Below, piece after piece: positions 16,321 through 24,880 of a stretch of DNA of 33,069 nucleotides (the stretch's first letter is position 1; every line of letters starts with the position of its first letter). The notes below the pieces were generated by a model. The model ran no database searches. It was not told the origin of the DNA and saw only the letters and a program-made list of their open reading frames with translations. The DNA lies in the NCBI GenBank assembly GCA_029265815.1, contig JAJUGU010000014.1:1-33069 (forward strand). The letters run 5' to 3'. The DNA comes from Anaerolineaceae bacterium. Its GTDB lineage: Bacteria; Chloroflexota; Anaerolineae; Anaerolineales; Anaerolineaceae. Both the position numbers and the translations under genes were made by a program.

Positions 16321-17763
16321 TCAGTTTTGAGATTCTGCTGTTGGCCGGGTTTTCTTCATGCGATGCCACTGGATCAATGCCCAAACAGAAAGACTGAGCG
16401 CAATCAGAACGAGGAAAACACCCAGCAGAACGGTATTCTGTAACCCGGCGATCTGTGCATGGATCGGGGCAGTGGTGATATTGTCAATTACGGTGATGTT
16501 GGCGGCAGCTTTCACCCGCGTTTCCCAGAACGCTCCTAACAGGGCAATACCGGTGGTTTGACCAACGGTGCGTGTCAGACTGAGCAAACTGGAAGCGACC
16601 CCCAGGTTTTCACGTGAGGCAGCGCCCATGATGGCGCTGTTATTGGGTGATTGGAACATACCCACACCCATTCCCACTGGAATAAAGCGCAGGATATAAC
16701 CGATAGTGGTGGTCTCAGCACTCAGCGAGGTAAGACTGATGTAGCCAATTAAGAGCAGGATCAGACCCATTGTGGTGATCTGGCGCGAACCGATGCGGTC
16801 TGAAAGACTGCCTGCGAATGGTGCGATCACTGCCACGGTTACAGGAGTAATCGCCATCAGCAGACCGGTTATGCTTGTGCTGTAACGGAGGATGTTTTGA
16901 AGATATAACGGCATGATCAGGGTGATACCCGCGCTAACGATGAATGTAAAGAAGCCAGTGATTAAATTTATCGTGAACATGCGGTTGGTGAACATCTTCA
17001 GCTCAATCATGGGGTAAGCTGTGCGCGATTCAACCCGAACGAAAAGCGCCATGGCAGCCAAGAAAACCCCAAACAAGATGAGAACAATTGCGTTGTTGAA
17101 CCCATTGTGCTGGCCATAAGTGAGAGCGATTAAGAAAGAGACCAGGCTGATGAACAGGATTCCTGCGCCTTTGAAATCAAATTTCTGTCTGGCTGCGAGG
17201 GGGCTCTCGGGAACAAAGCGTGAAACCATGATGACGCCAGCCACACCGATGGGCAGATTGACATAGAACAGCCAGTGCCAGGAAAGCGATTCAAGGATCA
17301 GCCCCCCGATCGTTGGCCCGGTGATGATTCCCACTGAAACCAGCGTCCCGAAAATTCCGAGGGCTTTACCGCGTTCATTGGATGGAAAAGCTTCGGTCAC
17401 CAGTGCGGTGCCAAGGGCCATGAGCATGGAACCGCCAATCGCCTGTAGAATGCGAAAGCCGATCAACCAGTAGATATTGGGTGAGATACCGCAAAGACCT
17501 GAGCCAATTGTGAAAATTGCCAGACCGGCAATATATAACTTTTTCTTGCCAATCATGTCTCCCAGTCTGCCGATGGAAAGCATGAAGGTGCACAGGGTGA
17601 GCATGTATGCCAGAACCACCCATTCGACGACGGCCAGAGGTTGATCGAGTTCTTTAACGAGGGTATTCAACCCGATGTTGACGATGGTACCGTCAATGGT
17701 TGCCAGAAAGACTCCCATTCCGACGGAAAGCAGTACGATCCATTTCTTTCGATAGTCCACCAT
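16321..17763 (-). CDS. MFS drug/metabolite exporter, DHA2 (14-TM) type
   Basis: This 480-residue inner-membrane protein has about 14 hydrophobic helices. DGTIVNIGLNTL in the first helix matches the family's motif D1, and LSIGRLGDMIGKKKLY is the loop 2-3 motif A. GTLVSVGIITGPTIGGLI is the antiporter motif C in helix 5, which marks proton-coupled exporters. This pattern is that of EmrB/QacA transporters. No membrane-fusion partner (EmrA-like) is adjacent. The ATG at 17763 has GGAG at a longish spacing. Substrate cannot be told from sequence. Confidence 0.9.
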   Translation of the reverse strand: MVDYRKKWIVLLSVGMGVFLATIDGTIVNIGLNTLVKELDQPLAVVEWVVLAYMLTLCTFMLSIGRLGDMIGKKKLYIAGLAIFTIGSGLCGISPNIYWLIGFRILQAIGGSMLMALGTALVTEAFPSNERGKALGIFGTLVSVGIITGPTIGGLILESLSWHWLFYVNLPIGVAGVIMVSRFVPESPLAARQKFDFKGAGILFISLVSFLIALTYGQHNGFNNAIVLILFGVFLAAMALFVRVESRTAYPMIELKMFTNRMFTINLITGFFTFIVSAGITLIMPLYLQNILRYSTSITGLLMAITPVTVAVIAPFAGSLSDRIGSRQITTMGLILLLIGYISLTSLSAETTTIGYILRFIPVGMGVGMFQSPNNSAIMGAASRENLGVASSLLSLTRTVGQTTGIALLGAFWETRVKAAANITVIDNITTAPIHAQIAGLQNTVLLGVFLVLIALSLSVWALIQWHRMKKTRPTAESQN

Positions 17764-17838
17764 TGCGAATGATGCTCCAATATTGCGCGCAGCCTGTGTG
17801 AGAGAAGATTATAACATCAGCCAAATTGATCCTGCTGC

Positions 17839-17867
17839 TTGACAGGTTTACAGTATTCATCCAGAAT
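17839..17867 (+). promoter_or_regulatory. Promoter of the P-loop gene
   Basis: TTGACA (17839-17844) is followed after 17 nt by CAGAAT (17862-17867). The start would be near 17874, about 23 nt before the ATG at 17897, which has TGGAGA as ribosome binding site. Confidence 0.55.
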
Positions 17868-17896
17868 GAAGGCACAGTAAACCTGGAGAAACGAAA

Positions 17897-18628
17897 ATGA
17901 ACTCAATTGAGAAATTTGATGTGCTTATCCTCATTGCCCGCCCGGCTGCTGGCAAGAGCGAAGTGATCGATTACCTGAAACGCACTCCCCTCGAGGAACG
18001 GCTACAGCGGTTTCATGTTGGAAAGATCGAGGAAATCGATGATTTTCCAATGTTATGGACCTGGTTCGAAGAGGATGCGCTGCTGGAGCGGATGGGGTAT
18101 CCGCGGTTGCATACAGATGCAGATGGATATTTCCTGCACAACCACTATTGGAATTTATTGATCGAGCGTATAGGGCTGGAATATCAGAAGAAGCGGCGGG
18201 ATGTGCCCGCTCTTGATGCGGAATATACAACTCTCGTTGAATTTTCACGCGGGAAAGAGCACGGTGGATACAAATCAGCCTTTCAGCACCTGCTGCCAGA
18301 AATGATAGAACGCGCGGCGATGTTATATCTTGATGTGAGCTGGGAAGAGTCGCTGCGCAAGAACCGCAAGCGTTTCAATCCAGACAAACCTGACAGTATC
18401 CTGGAGCACGGTTTGCCGGATGATAAACTGGAAAGGCTTTACCGCGAGGTAGACTGGGATGAGATCCGCGGCGGTGATCCGGCATTCTTGAATATTCAAG
18501 GATACAAGGTTCCTTACGTTGTCTTTGATAATTCTGACGATGTTACGACTGAGCGCGGTGATGCGCTGGGTGAACGCCTGGAAATGGTAACGCAGGTGTT
18601 GTGGGAAAGATATCGGTTAAGAAGCTAA
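17897..18628 (+). CDS. P-loop nucleotide-binding protein of unknown function
   Basis: This 243-residue soluble protein begins with a strand and a Walker A-like loop, LILIARPAAGKSEVIDYL (about 10-27), with PAAGKS in place of the full GxxxxGKS. The general layout resembles small P-loop kinases: a strand LYLDVSWEESLRKNRKRFNP in the middle that could hold a lid with basic residues, and VVFDNSDDVT near the end as in nucleoside-kinase-like folds. I do not recognise a named family. It is a single gene with its own promoter, convergent with the lipid-kinase-like gene 12 bp away, and without a visible terminator between them. Confidence 0.7.
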   Translation: MNSIEKFDVLILIARPAAGKSEVIDYLKRTPLEERLQRFHVGKIEEIDDFPMLWTWFEEDALLERMGYPRLHTDADGYFLHNHYWNLLIERIGLEYQKKRRDVPALDAEYTTLVEFSRGKEHGGYKSAFQHLLPEMIERAAMLYLDVSWEESLRKNRKRFNPDKPDSILEHGLPDDKLERLYREVDWDEIRGGDPAFLNIQGYKVPYVVFDNSDDVTTERGDALGERLEMVTQVLWERYRLRS

Positions 18629-18640
18629 GCTTCAAAAAAA

Positions 18641-19570
18641 TCAGGGGACGATCACTCTCACTGAACGAGGCAGGACAGTTACATTGATCGGTGTCTGACC
18701 TACCAGTTCGCCATCTGCCTGCACCGGGATGGGCGGATTGGTGCGGATTGTGATCGATCTGGCGGCAGATATCTGGCGGTACTTTGGAGCGCGTTTCTGA
18801 TGTTTGATGAATGCCTGCCAGAAAAGGGAGGGTAAATCGAGAATGGTGCGTGCCCTGAAAATCAGCAGGTCGACTTTACCGTCATCCGGCTTGATCTTGA
18901 GCACGTTTTCAATCGCGTTAAACCCCACCATACCGTAGTTGGCAACAAAAATCTCAGTAGCACGTCCGCGATACTGGACACCATCGGCTTCAATCACGTA
19001 CCGTCTGAGTTGCAAACCGAAAATCTGTTTAAAAATGTTGGTGAAATACGCCCAATTGCCGAACTTTCGTTTTTCTTTACGGCCCGTACTCTGGATCATC
19101 GTGGAGCTGAAACCAATCCCAATATTCATGGCGTGGATGGTGTTACCGACTTCCATCAGATCGAGTTTCTTGATGTGATGGTTGCCGAGCATGAGGTTGA
19201 TCGCCCGCAGGGGCATAAAAGGGATCTGCAGCGCTCTGGCGATGGCATTCCAGGTGCCGGTAGGAATGATCCCTAATGGCACCTGCGAATGGACCATGCC
19301 AGCTGCCACAGCCGCGATCGTTCCGTCGCCGCCCGCTGCAACCACCAGGTCAACCCCTTTAGCAATCTCGTTGGCAACAATTTCTTCAGTTTTTTCTTTT
19401 TCTTCGGTGAAATGGAAGTAAGACTTCCATCCAGCAGAATGGAAACGATTTTCGATAATTCGTTTCAGCAATTGAGCGTTTACCCGGCCGGCCACCGGGT
19501 TAATGATGATAAATGCAGTTGAGTTAAGTTTTGTGGAGGATGGTATTGAAGATCTATGAAGAGGTAGCAT
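18641..19570 (-). CDS. Diacylglycerol/sphingosine-kinase-family protein (YegS/DgkB-like)
   Basis: This ~310-residue protein has the catalytic domain of soluble lipid kinases. FIIINPVAGR lies at the N-terminus, the ATP-binding motif AAGGDGT near residues 78-84, and PTGTWNAIARAL near 103-114. A C-terminal beta-sandwich carries QADGE. The family phosphorylates diacylglycerol or related lipids, keeping phosphatidate in the membrane cycle. The start is uncertain: ATG 19570 has no Shine-Dalgarno, but TATAAT lies 7 nt upstream on the coding strand, which would suit a leaderless mRNA. An ATG at 19606 is the alternative. Confidence 0.88.
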   Translation of the reverse strand: MLPLHRSSIPSSTKLNSTAFIIINPVAGRVNAQLLKRIIENRFHSAGWKSYFHFTEEKEKTEEIVANEIAKGVDLVVAAGGDGTIAAVAAGMVHSQVPLGIIPTGTWNAIARALQIPFMPLRAINLMLGNHHIKKLDLMEVGNTIHAMNIGIGFSSTMIQSTGRKEKRKFGNWAYFTNIFKQIFGLQLRRYVIEADGVQYRGRATEIFVANYGMVGFNAIENVLKIKPDDGKVDLLIFRARTILDLPSLFWQAFIKHQKRAPKYRQISAARSITIRTNPPIPVQADGELVGQTPINVTVLPRSVRVIVP

Positions 19571-19656
19571 ATCCAATATTATAAGAGAATTGTGCGCAAT
19601 GCGCATGGGGGAGAATCGATTCAAATCCAGCCTATGAAGATCACCAGAGAAACCAG

Positions 19657-19685
19657 TTGACGGAAATTTAAACCAGATATAGAAT
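19657..19685 (+). promoter_or_regulatory. Promoter of the B12 uptake operon
   Basis: TTGACG (19657-19662) is followed after 17 nt by TAGAAT (19680-19685). Transcription would start near 19692, shortly before the riboswitch. Confidence 0.65.
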
Positions 19686-19704
19686 ATTGAAAATTCAATA
19701 TTTG

Positions 19705-19850
19705 CTTTTTGGTGCCTTTATTTCATGGCTTAAAGGCGAAACCGGTGCATAATCCGGTGCTGTCGCGCAACTGTGATTCAGAGAAATTCTGATCAGCCAG
19801 GTCGCCCGCCAAAAAGTGTGTTACCACACTCTCGCAGAAAGGAGGTGGAC
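19705..19850 (+). ncRNA. Cobalamin riboswitch
   Basis: The conserved core is clear. It comprises GGTGCC (19711-19716), TTAAAGGCGAAACCGGTGC leading to AATCCGGTGCTGTCGCGCAA, CTGTGA (19771-19776), and the B12 box CAGCCAGGTCGCCCGCC (19794-19810). This matches the family consensus of ...GGTG...CC...CTG.C.CGCAACTGT... followed by GCCAGG..ACCTGCC. The 3' boundary is estimated. It precedes btuF and should switch the whole btuFCD unit off when adenosylcobalamin is abundant, through the hairpin that follows. Confidence 0.93.
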
Positions 19851-19869
19851 ACCGGTCAGTAGAACCGCG

Positions 19870-19904
19870 AAACCCCAATCTGATGCGATCGGGGTTTTTC
19901 TTTT
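19870..19904 (+). terminator. Expression-platform terminator of the cobalamin riboswitch
   Basis: AAACCCC (19870-19876) pairs with GGGGTTT (19891-19897), with an inner ATC/GAT pairing, and a T-rich tract follows. It lies between the aptamer and the btuF start codon, so it is the likely ligand-controlled terminator. Upstream pairing partners for an antiterminator were not worked out. Confidence 0.75.
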
Positions 19905-19943
19905 TGAATCGCATCAATCAACTCATTAAAAAGGATTAAGACC

Positions 19944-20870
19944 ATGAAGTCATTCATATTACGAATAAGTTCCCTGCTGCTCCTGGGAATCTTGCTGGTT
20001 AGCTGCGCTGCACCGGCTGGCGAAGCGGCACCATCTGATATCTCGCTTGTCGATGGACTGGAGCGTACGGTTTCAATGGAACAGCCCGCTGCGCGCATTG
20101 TTTCGCTTTCACCATCCACAACGGAAATTCTATACGCCATCGGTGCCGGAGACCAGGTGGTTGGCCGCGATAGTTTTTCAAATTATCCTGAAGAAGCTCT
20201 GGCAGTTCAGGATGTTGGCGGATCGATGGGCAGCTATTCCTACGAGATGATCGCCAGCCTGCAGCCTGACCTGGTATTAGCCAGCGAGATCAATACCCCC
20301 GAACAGGTTAAATCGCTTGAAGACCTGAATCTGACAGTTTACTATCTTTCGAATCCCAAATCCATAAATGAAATTGATGATCTACTGGAAGTAGTGGGTA
20401 CCTTAACTGGCCATGAAAAAGAAGCAAGTGAGCTGGCTGCATCTCTCAATGAGAGGATCGATGCTGTGCTTGCGATTGCCGCCAAGGCAGCGTCGAAGCC
20501 TCTGGTCTTTTACGAACTCGACGCAACTGACCCAGCCAAGCCATGGACGCCCGGGCCTGGAAGTTACATGGATGAACTGATTCAGGCGGCGGGCGGCCGA
20601 AATGTTGGCTCTGTGCTGCAATCCGCATGGGCTGAAATCAGCATCGAGGAATTAATGGTCCAGAACCCAGATATCATCCTGCTGGGTGACTCTAACTATG
20701 GGGTCACTGTCGAACAGGTAGCTGCCCGTACTGGATGGGAAAACCTCAGTGCGGTGAAGAACGGCAGCGTTTATGTATTCAACGATGATCTTGTCAGCCG
20801 GCCTGGACCGCGCATGGTTGACGGCCTTGAAGAACTGGCGAAGATATTTCATCCAGAGTTATATAAATGA
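19944..20870 (+). CDS. btuF: Cobalamin-type ABC transporter substrate-binding lipoprotein
   Basis: This 308-residue protein carries a lipoprotein signal ending in ILLVSC (Cys21) and a two-lobed helical-backbone (BtuF/FhuD-type) binding domain. RIVSLSPSTTEILYAIGAGDQVVGR (in parts, residues 52-76) is the classic start of that domain. PGPGSYMDELIQAAGGRNV and AWAEISIEELMVQNPDIILL mark the second lobe. AAGGA precedes the ATG. The upstream cobalamin riboswitch and downstream btuC and btuD make vitamin B12 or a cobinamide the likely ligand. The last 4 bp overlap btuC. Confidence 0.9.
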   Translation: MKSFILRISSLLLLGILLVSCAAPAGEAAPSDISLVDGLERTVSMEQPAARIVSLSPSTTEILYAIGAGDQVVGRDSFSNYPEEALAVQDVGGSMGSYSYEMIASLQPDLVLASEINTPEQVKSLEDLNLTVYYLSNPKSINEIDDLLEVVGTLTGHEKEASELAASLNERIDAVLAIAAKAASKPLVFYELDATDPAKPWTPGPGSYMDELIQAAGGRNVGSVLQSAWAEISIEELMVQNPDIILLGDSNYGVTVEQVAARTGWENLSAVKNGSVYVFNDDLVSRPGPRMVDGLEELAKIFHPELYK

Positions 20871-21901
20871 GTAAAAAACACATCCTGCAGCCCTATGTGA
20901 TCACCTCGATGATCCTTTTGATAGCGGGTGTGCTCAGTATTGGGGTTGGCAGTGTGTTCATCTCCCCGCGTACGGTGATTGATGTAATCTTTTCTGCCAT
21001 GCGCGGGGAGGTTTCAACCCTGGACCCGAATGGTGTGTATCTGCAAATCATCACCGATCTGCGCATTCCGCACGCTGTCCTTTTAATTCTGGCGGGAGCG
21101 GCTCTGGCAGCCAGCGGCAGCGCTTACCAGGGATTATTTCGCAACCCCCTGGCGGATCCATATCTGATCGGCGTCTCTTCGGGTGCAGGGTTGGGCGCGG
21201 TGGCCGCCATGATGGTACGCTGGCCGTATACGACCATGGGGTTAATGATAATTCCTGCAGCAGCTTTTGCCGGGGGCATCCTCACAGTGTTGATCGTTGC
21301 GCAGCTTGCGCGGGTTGGAAAAACCGTTCCCACCACGAACCTGATTCTGGCCGGTGTTGCAGCGAGCGCATTCGCTTCAGCCCTTACATCGGCACTGATG
21401 ATTAATTCTACAGGTGAATTGAGGCGCGCGCTGGTGTGGATGATGGGCGGATCGACTCAGACGGGATGGGGACCAGTTTTTGGGATTTTACCTTACATGG
21501 TTGTGGGACTCTCAGGACTGGTGATCATCGGGCACCCGTTGAATGTTCTGCAATTTGGAGATGAACAGGCTCAACAGCTGGGGATCAGGGTTCAGCGTGT
21601 GCGCTGGTATACGATCGCGCTGGCCACCCTCAGCACTGCAGCCGCAGTAGCTTACACGGGGATTATCGGTTTCTTAGGTCTGGTGGTGCCGCATATTGTT
21701 CGGCTGATCTGGGGCGGAGATTACCGCAGGCTGATTCCGGTTTCAATGCTCGGCGGCGCAGGGCTTCTGCTCTTCATGGATGTGATCGCCCGATCGGTCA
21801 TTGCTCCACAGGAAGTTCCGGTTGGGATTGTGACGGCCCTGCTTGGCGGCCCCTTCTTCCTGTGGGTATTAAAACGTTCGAAATCTCAGAATTACTGGTG
21901 A
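20867..21901 (+). CDS. btuC: Cobalamin-type ABC transporter permease
   Basis: This 344-residue protein of the FecCD family has about 10 membrane helices. DLRIPHAVLLILAGAALAASG and YQGLFRNPLADPYLIGVSSGAGLGA (in parts) are the family signature near the periplasmic gate, and GFLGLVVPHIVRLIWG is the cytoplasmic coupling region. Two copies would form the channel with two BtuD subunits. The ATG overlaps the btuF stop (ATGA), so translation is coupled. Confidence 0.92.
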   Translation: MSKKHILQPYVITSMILLIAGVLSIGVGSVFISPRTVIDVIFSAMRGEVSTLDPNGVYLQIITDLRIPHAVLLILAGAALAASGSAYQGLFRNPLADPYLIGVSSGAGLGAVAAMMVRWPYTTMGLMIIPAAAFAGGILTVLIVAQLARVGKTVPTTNLILAGVAASAFASALTSALMINSTGELRRALVWMMGGSTQTGWGPVFGILPYMVVGLSGLVIIGHPLNVLQFGDEQAQQLGIRVQRVRWYTIALATLSTAAAVAYTGIIGFLGLVVPHIVRLIWGGDYRRLIPVSMLGGAGLLLFMDVIARSVIAPQEVPVGIVTALLGGPFFLWVLKRSKSQNYW

Positions 21902-21905
21902 TGTG

Positions 21906-22715
21906 ATGCTTGAAGTGAAAGAAATCACTGCCGGCTACGGCGAAAAACTGGTCTTGAAAGATTTGAGTTTCAACATTCCTGAAGGGACGGTGCTTGCACT
22001 GATAGGCCCCAATGGATCGGGGAAAACCACGTTTATCCGCGCCGCGAGCGGGATCATCCCGCTGTTGAAAGGCTGCATCAGGGTTGACGGACAGGACTTG
22101 CATAGAATGAACAGCCAGAAAATTGCGAGGATGATCGCGGTTGTGCCGCAGGCACGCAGTATTCCCCCGGCGTTTACCGTTGAAGAAGTGGTAGCCCTTG
22201 GCCGCACGCCCTATCTGAACTGGCTGGGAAAACTCTCAGACCGCGACCAGGCCATTGTTGACCAGGTTCTCGAACAGACTGATCTGGCGGCGATGCGAGA
22301 TCGAAATGTTGTTGAACTTTCTGGCGGAGAGCAGCAGCGTTTGTTTCTGGCTCGCGCCCTGGCGCAGGAATCGCCCCTGCTCTTGCTCGATGAACCAACC
22401 ACTCATCTCGACCTGCAGTATCAGGTGAATCTGATGCAGCGTGTTTACCGGTTGGCGCATCCTTCCAAAATGGAGCAGGCAGCTGGCATGAAAGCCCGGA
22501 CGGTGGTGGTGACCATTCACGACCTGAATCTGCTCTCGCGTTACACTGATCTGGTGGGATTGCTGGTGGATGGCCGGCTGGTTGAGATGGGCACGCCTGA
22601 TGAAGTGCTGCGCCCGGATCTGCTCAGCCGCACGTATCATCTTGCGTTGGATGTAATTAAGGATGCGTCGGGTTATTCGCTGGTTACGCCTGCAGACGAC
22701 CCGACTGCGCTATAA
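21906..22715 (+). CDS. btuD: Cobalamin-type ABC transporter ATPase
   Basis: This ~269-residue ATPase has Walker A GPNGSGKT, Q-loop VVPQARS, signature LSGGEQQRL, Walker B LLLLDEPTTHLD and switch His in VVVTIHDLN. It belongs to the iron-siderophore/B12 ATPase group. An ATG at 21906 is preferred; a GTG at 21903 is in frame. It starts 4 bp after the btuC stop, without a good Shine-Dalgarno, consistent with translational coupling. Confidence 0.93.
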   Translation: MLEVKEITAGYGEKLVLKDLSFNIPEGTVLALIGPNGSGKTTFIRAASGIIPLLKGCIRVDGQDLHRMNSQKIARMIAVVPQARSIPPAFTVEEVVALGRTPYLNWLGKLSDRDQAIVDQVLEQTDLAAMRDRNVVELSGGEQQRLFLARALAQESPLLLLDEPTTHLDLQYQVNLMQRVYRLAHPSKMEQAAGMKARTVVVTIHDLNLLSRYTDLVGLLVDGRLVEMGTPDEVLRPDLLSRTYHLALDVIKDASGYSLVTPADDPTAL

Positions 22716-22749
22716 TCATTTTAAAGATTAAAGTTAAACCGGTTGGATC

Positions 22750-23034
22750 ATGAAAATTAAGGTTAATTTACTGGCTGCATATCGATTGATCGCCGACACC
22801 AGGGATATGATTCTGGAAGTGCCGGAAGGTGAAACGGTCAACGGCGTGGTGTCAAGAGTGGTGAAGTTGTTCCCCAGATTGCGGCAGCACTGGATGGATG
22901 ACCGCGGCGAGTTGTATGTTCACCTTCATATCTATATCAATAAGGACGACGTCAATACCCTGCCGCTGAAACTGGATACCCCCGTGAAAGAGAATGATGA
23001 GATCGATTTTATCCCCCCTGTGGTCGGGGGATGA
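22750..23034 (+). CDS. MoaD/ThiS-family sulfur-carrier-like protein
   Basis: This 94-residue protein has the beta-grasp ubiquitin-like fold and ends in IDFIPPVVGG. The C-terminal Gly-Gly is the hallmark that becomes a thiocarboxylate in MoaD and ThiS. The central HIYINKDDVNTLPLKLDTPVKENDEI matches the family in parts. No MoaE, MoeB, ThiG or other cofactor gene is nearby, so the pathway it serves is unknown. It starts 34 bp after btuD and may be read from the same transcript. A hairpin follows at 23059-23094. Confidence 0.85.
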   Translation: MKIKVNLLAAYRLIADTRDMILEVPEGETVNGVVSRVVKLFPRLRQHWMDDRGELYVHLHIYINKDDVNTLPLKLDTPVKENDEIDFIPPVVGG

Positions 23035-23058
23035 AATCAAAAGTATGTGAAGACAATA

Positions 23059-23094
23059 AATAGAGCGATGGAATTTGGTTTCCTTCGCTCTATT
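23059..23094 (+). terminator. Hairpin between MoaD-like and DUF4173 genes
   Basis: AATAGAGCGA (23059-23068) pairs with TCGCTCTATT (23085-23094), with an inner GGAA/TTCC pairing. Only a weak T-containing tail follows. It separates two convergent genes and probably works as a terminator. Confidence 0.55.
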
Positions 23095-23135
23095 AGATTC
23101 CTTTAGCAAACCATTTTAATTAATTCTAGAAATAA

Positions 23136-24722
23136 TTATTCCATCGTATCGATAAATTCATCCGAACCGCAATAGATCTGCGTGCCGTCATCCAGTATCC
23201 ACCAGCCATCCGGGTCAATATCGGATTTGTATTGACTCCAGGAGATGGAGTTCTTTTGCAGCAAACGGTAGGCGCGATCCTGCCCGATGCGGTAGCCCTG
23301 CCACTGACGATCGGTCGCATTGCGAAAAGTAATCTCGCGGCAGGCCAGGGTCTTTCCCAGCTTATCTTTGATCGATGCGGGGAGAGCGGGATCAAGGTAG
23401 CGGTCGACCAGCACGGGAACAGCATCCACAGTGAGGTCGTTCAGGTACACCACATCCAGCTCCTCACCTTTCAATGCGCGGTCGATATTGCGGGCGGCGA
23501 TAAAACCGTCAACATTGATCAGTGCCAGGGTAGCGCCAAACCCAACCACCATTACCAGCAGCGCCAGAGCGAAGTGTCCGCGCCTGCGGGCGAGCTCAAG
23601 AATAATGGTCACCAGGATCAAACCTGCCAGCCAGAAGATGAAAATGTGTGTATAGGTGCGCAACTGCGAAAAGCCGTAGGCGTCTTCGTAGAGCATTAGG
23701 CGCAGCAGGGAGGATGCCAGGATCGCCAGCACATTTGCCATCAAGATCACGGCCAGAACACTGAAACCGGCACGCGAAATTTTTGTCTCGCGTCTGGAGA
23801 CAGCGCTTAACCCCAGGTACAAACCCAGGCTTAACACAGCCACCGCCACCAGTTCACCAAATCCGCGCCGGGCGTACTCCGAATAGGTGTAGCCGGTTTC
23901 GGAGATGTTTGCTGTTCCGCCGAACAGATAGCGCACCTGGATGATCATGAAGGCGATGAAGAGCAGGTCAACCGCGCCCAGGATGATGCCGGTTTCGGTC
24001 CAACCCAGGAAGGGTTTGAGCCAGGGTTTGTTTGGATCGGGTTTTTGCTGAAAACCCGACGGATACAAAGCGTGCAGGTAAACGCCCACCAGAAAAGCAC
24101 TGATGACCAGGATATAAAACAGGCGGAAGAGGTACTCGGGCAGGCGTTCGAGGTTGAGAATGCGCTTTAACCAGTCGCCGAACACCGGGTCTGCTGAAGA
24201 AAGCAACAAACCCAGCACCGCCACGATGGGAATGGCGATTAAAACACCGCGCAGGATGGGGAACCCTCTGCGCTTCCAGAACCCCGGCCTCTGTGGTTCA
24301 TCGACCGGTGGAGGCGTTTGTGCATGGCTGCTCAACCTGACCGCGCCGGCGAACCCGTTACCAATTACCTTTGCAAATTCAATGAAGTATTCGCGCAGGC
24401 GGTACCAAGGCCAGTAACCGTTAAGAAAGGTAGCCGCGAGAAGGATCATCCCGCCAAAAGTAAGGAAAAAACTCAGCACGCGGGTGAACGGCTCAGAACG
24501 CCAGGCCAATACAGCGGCAAAACCGGCTGTGAGCAAAGTCACCACCAGGCTAAGCAATGAAGGGCGTTTTCCTTCACGCCGGGCGAGCAGGTATCCCGCG
24601 CCGAGCACGACGACCGTCCAGATGAGAAATGAAACCCCCATGGGTTTGTTCCAAAACAAGAAATCAAATAGTAGAGCTGCGATGATGGCAGCCAGCCAGA
24701 ACCATTTTTGATGTTTGGGCAT
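23136..24722 (-). CDS. DUF4153/DUF4173-family membrane protein
   Basis: This 528-residue protein has about 12 hydrophobic helices. YLFGGTANISETGYTYSEYARRGFGEL (quoted in parts, about residues 265-290) contains the TYSEYARRGF pattern typical of DUF4173-type proteins. After the last helix comes a soluble tail of about 130 residues, starting near VDGFIAARNIDRALKG and rich in Asp/Tyr, with YLNDLTVDAVPVLVDRYLD. No enzyme activity is known for the family. It lies upstream of nothing on its own strand except the MoaD-side terminator, and follows the 48-residue membrane protein gene, which ends 12 bp before its start, so the two are probably co-transcribed. Confidence 0.8.
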   Translation of the reverse strand: MPKHQKWFWLAAIIAALLFDFLFWNKPMGVSFLIWTVVVLGAGYLLARREGKRPSLLSLVVTLLTAGFAAVLAWRSEPFTRVLSFFLTFGGMILLAATFLNGYWPWYRLREYFIEFAKVIGNGFAGAVRLSSHAQTPPPVDEPQRPGFWKRRGFPILRGVLIAIPIVAVLGLLLSSADPVFGDWLKRILNLERLPEYLFRLFYILVISAFLVGVYLHALYPSGFQQKPDPNKPWLKPFLGWTETGIILGAVDLLFIAFMIIQVRYLFGGTANISETGYTYSEYARRGFGELVAVAVLSLGLYLGLSAVSRRETKISRAGFSVLAVILMANVLAILASSLLRLMLYEDAYGFSQLRTYTHIFIFWLAGLILVTIILELARRRGHFALALLVMVVGFGATLALINVDGFIAARNIDRALKGEELDVVYLNDLTVDAVPVLVDRYLDPALPASIKDKLGKTLACREITFRNATDRQWQGYRIGQDRAYRLLQKNSISWSQYKSDIDPDGWWILDDGTQIYCGSDEFIDTME

Positions 24723-24733
24723 GTTATCCTCGA

Positions 24734-24880
24734 TTAATTGATCACTGTAGCGAGCACCATAGCCAGCACCACGACGATGCCGATGAACGCCATGACGATC
24801 TGCTGTAAGCGAATTTTCTTTTGCTGGGTGGAAATCCGCGGTTTTTTCGCACCGTTGATGTTATTTCTTTGACTTGCCAT
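24734..24880 (-). CDS. Small single-helix membrane protein (48 aa)
   Basis: This short gene encodes a basic, polar N-terminus (MASQRNNINGAKKPRI, STQQKKIRLQQ) followed by one membrane helix (about residues 29-47, VMAFIGIVVVLAMVLATVI) and then a stop. It is therefore a predicted tail-anchored protein with the N-terminus in the cytoplasm. GAGGTAAGGA sits directly before the ATG at 24880, a strong ribosome binding site. It ends 12 bp before the DUF4173 start codon. No family is recognised. The clean Shine-Dalgarno, hydrophobic pattern and operon spacing support a real gene. Confidence 0.7.
   Translation of the reverse strand: MASQRNNINGAKKPRISTQQKKIRLQQIVMAFIGIVVVLAMVLATVIN

Noticed and set aside
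19944-22715. Siderophore or haem importer instead of a B12 importer
   Set aside because: These families are similar, but the upstream cobalamin riboswitch favours B12 or a related corrinoid.
22684-22716. TTACGC/TATAAT as a separate promoter for the MoaD-like gene
   Set aside because: The spacer would be 21 nt and the -35 match is poor.
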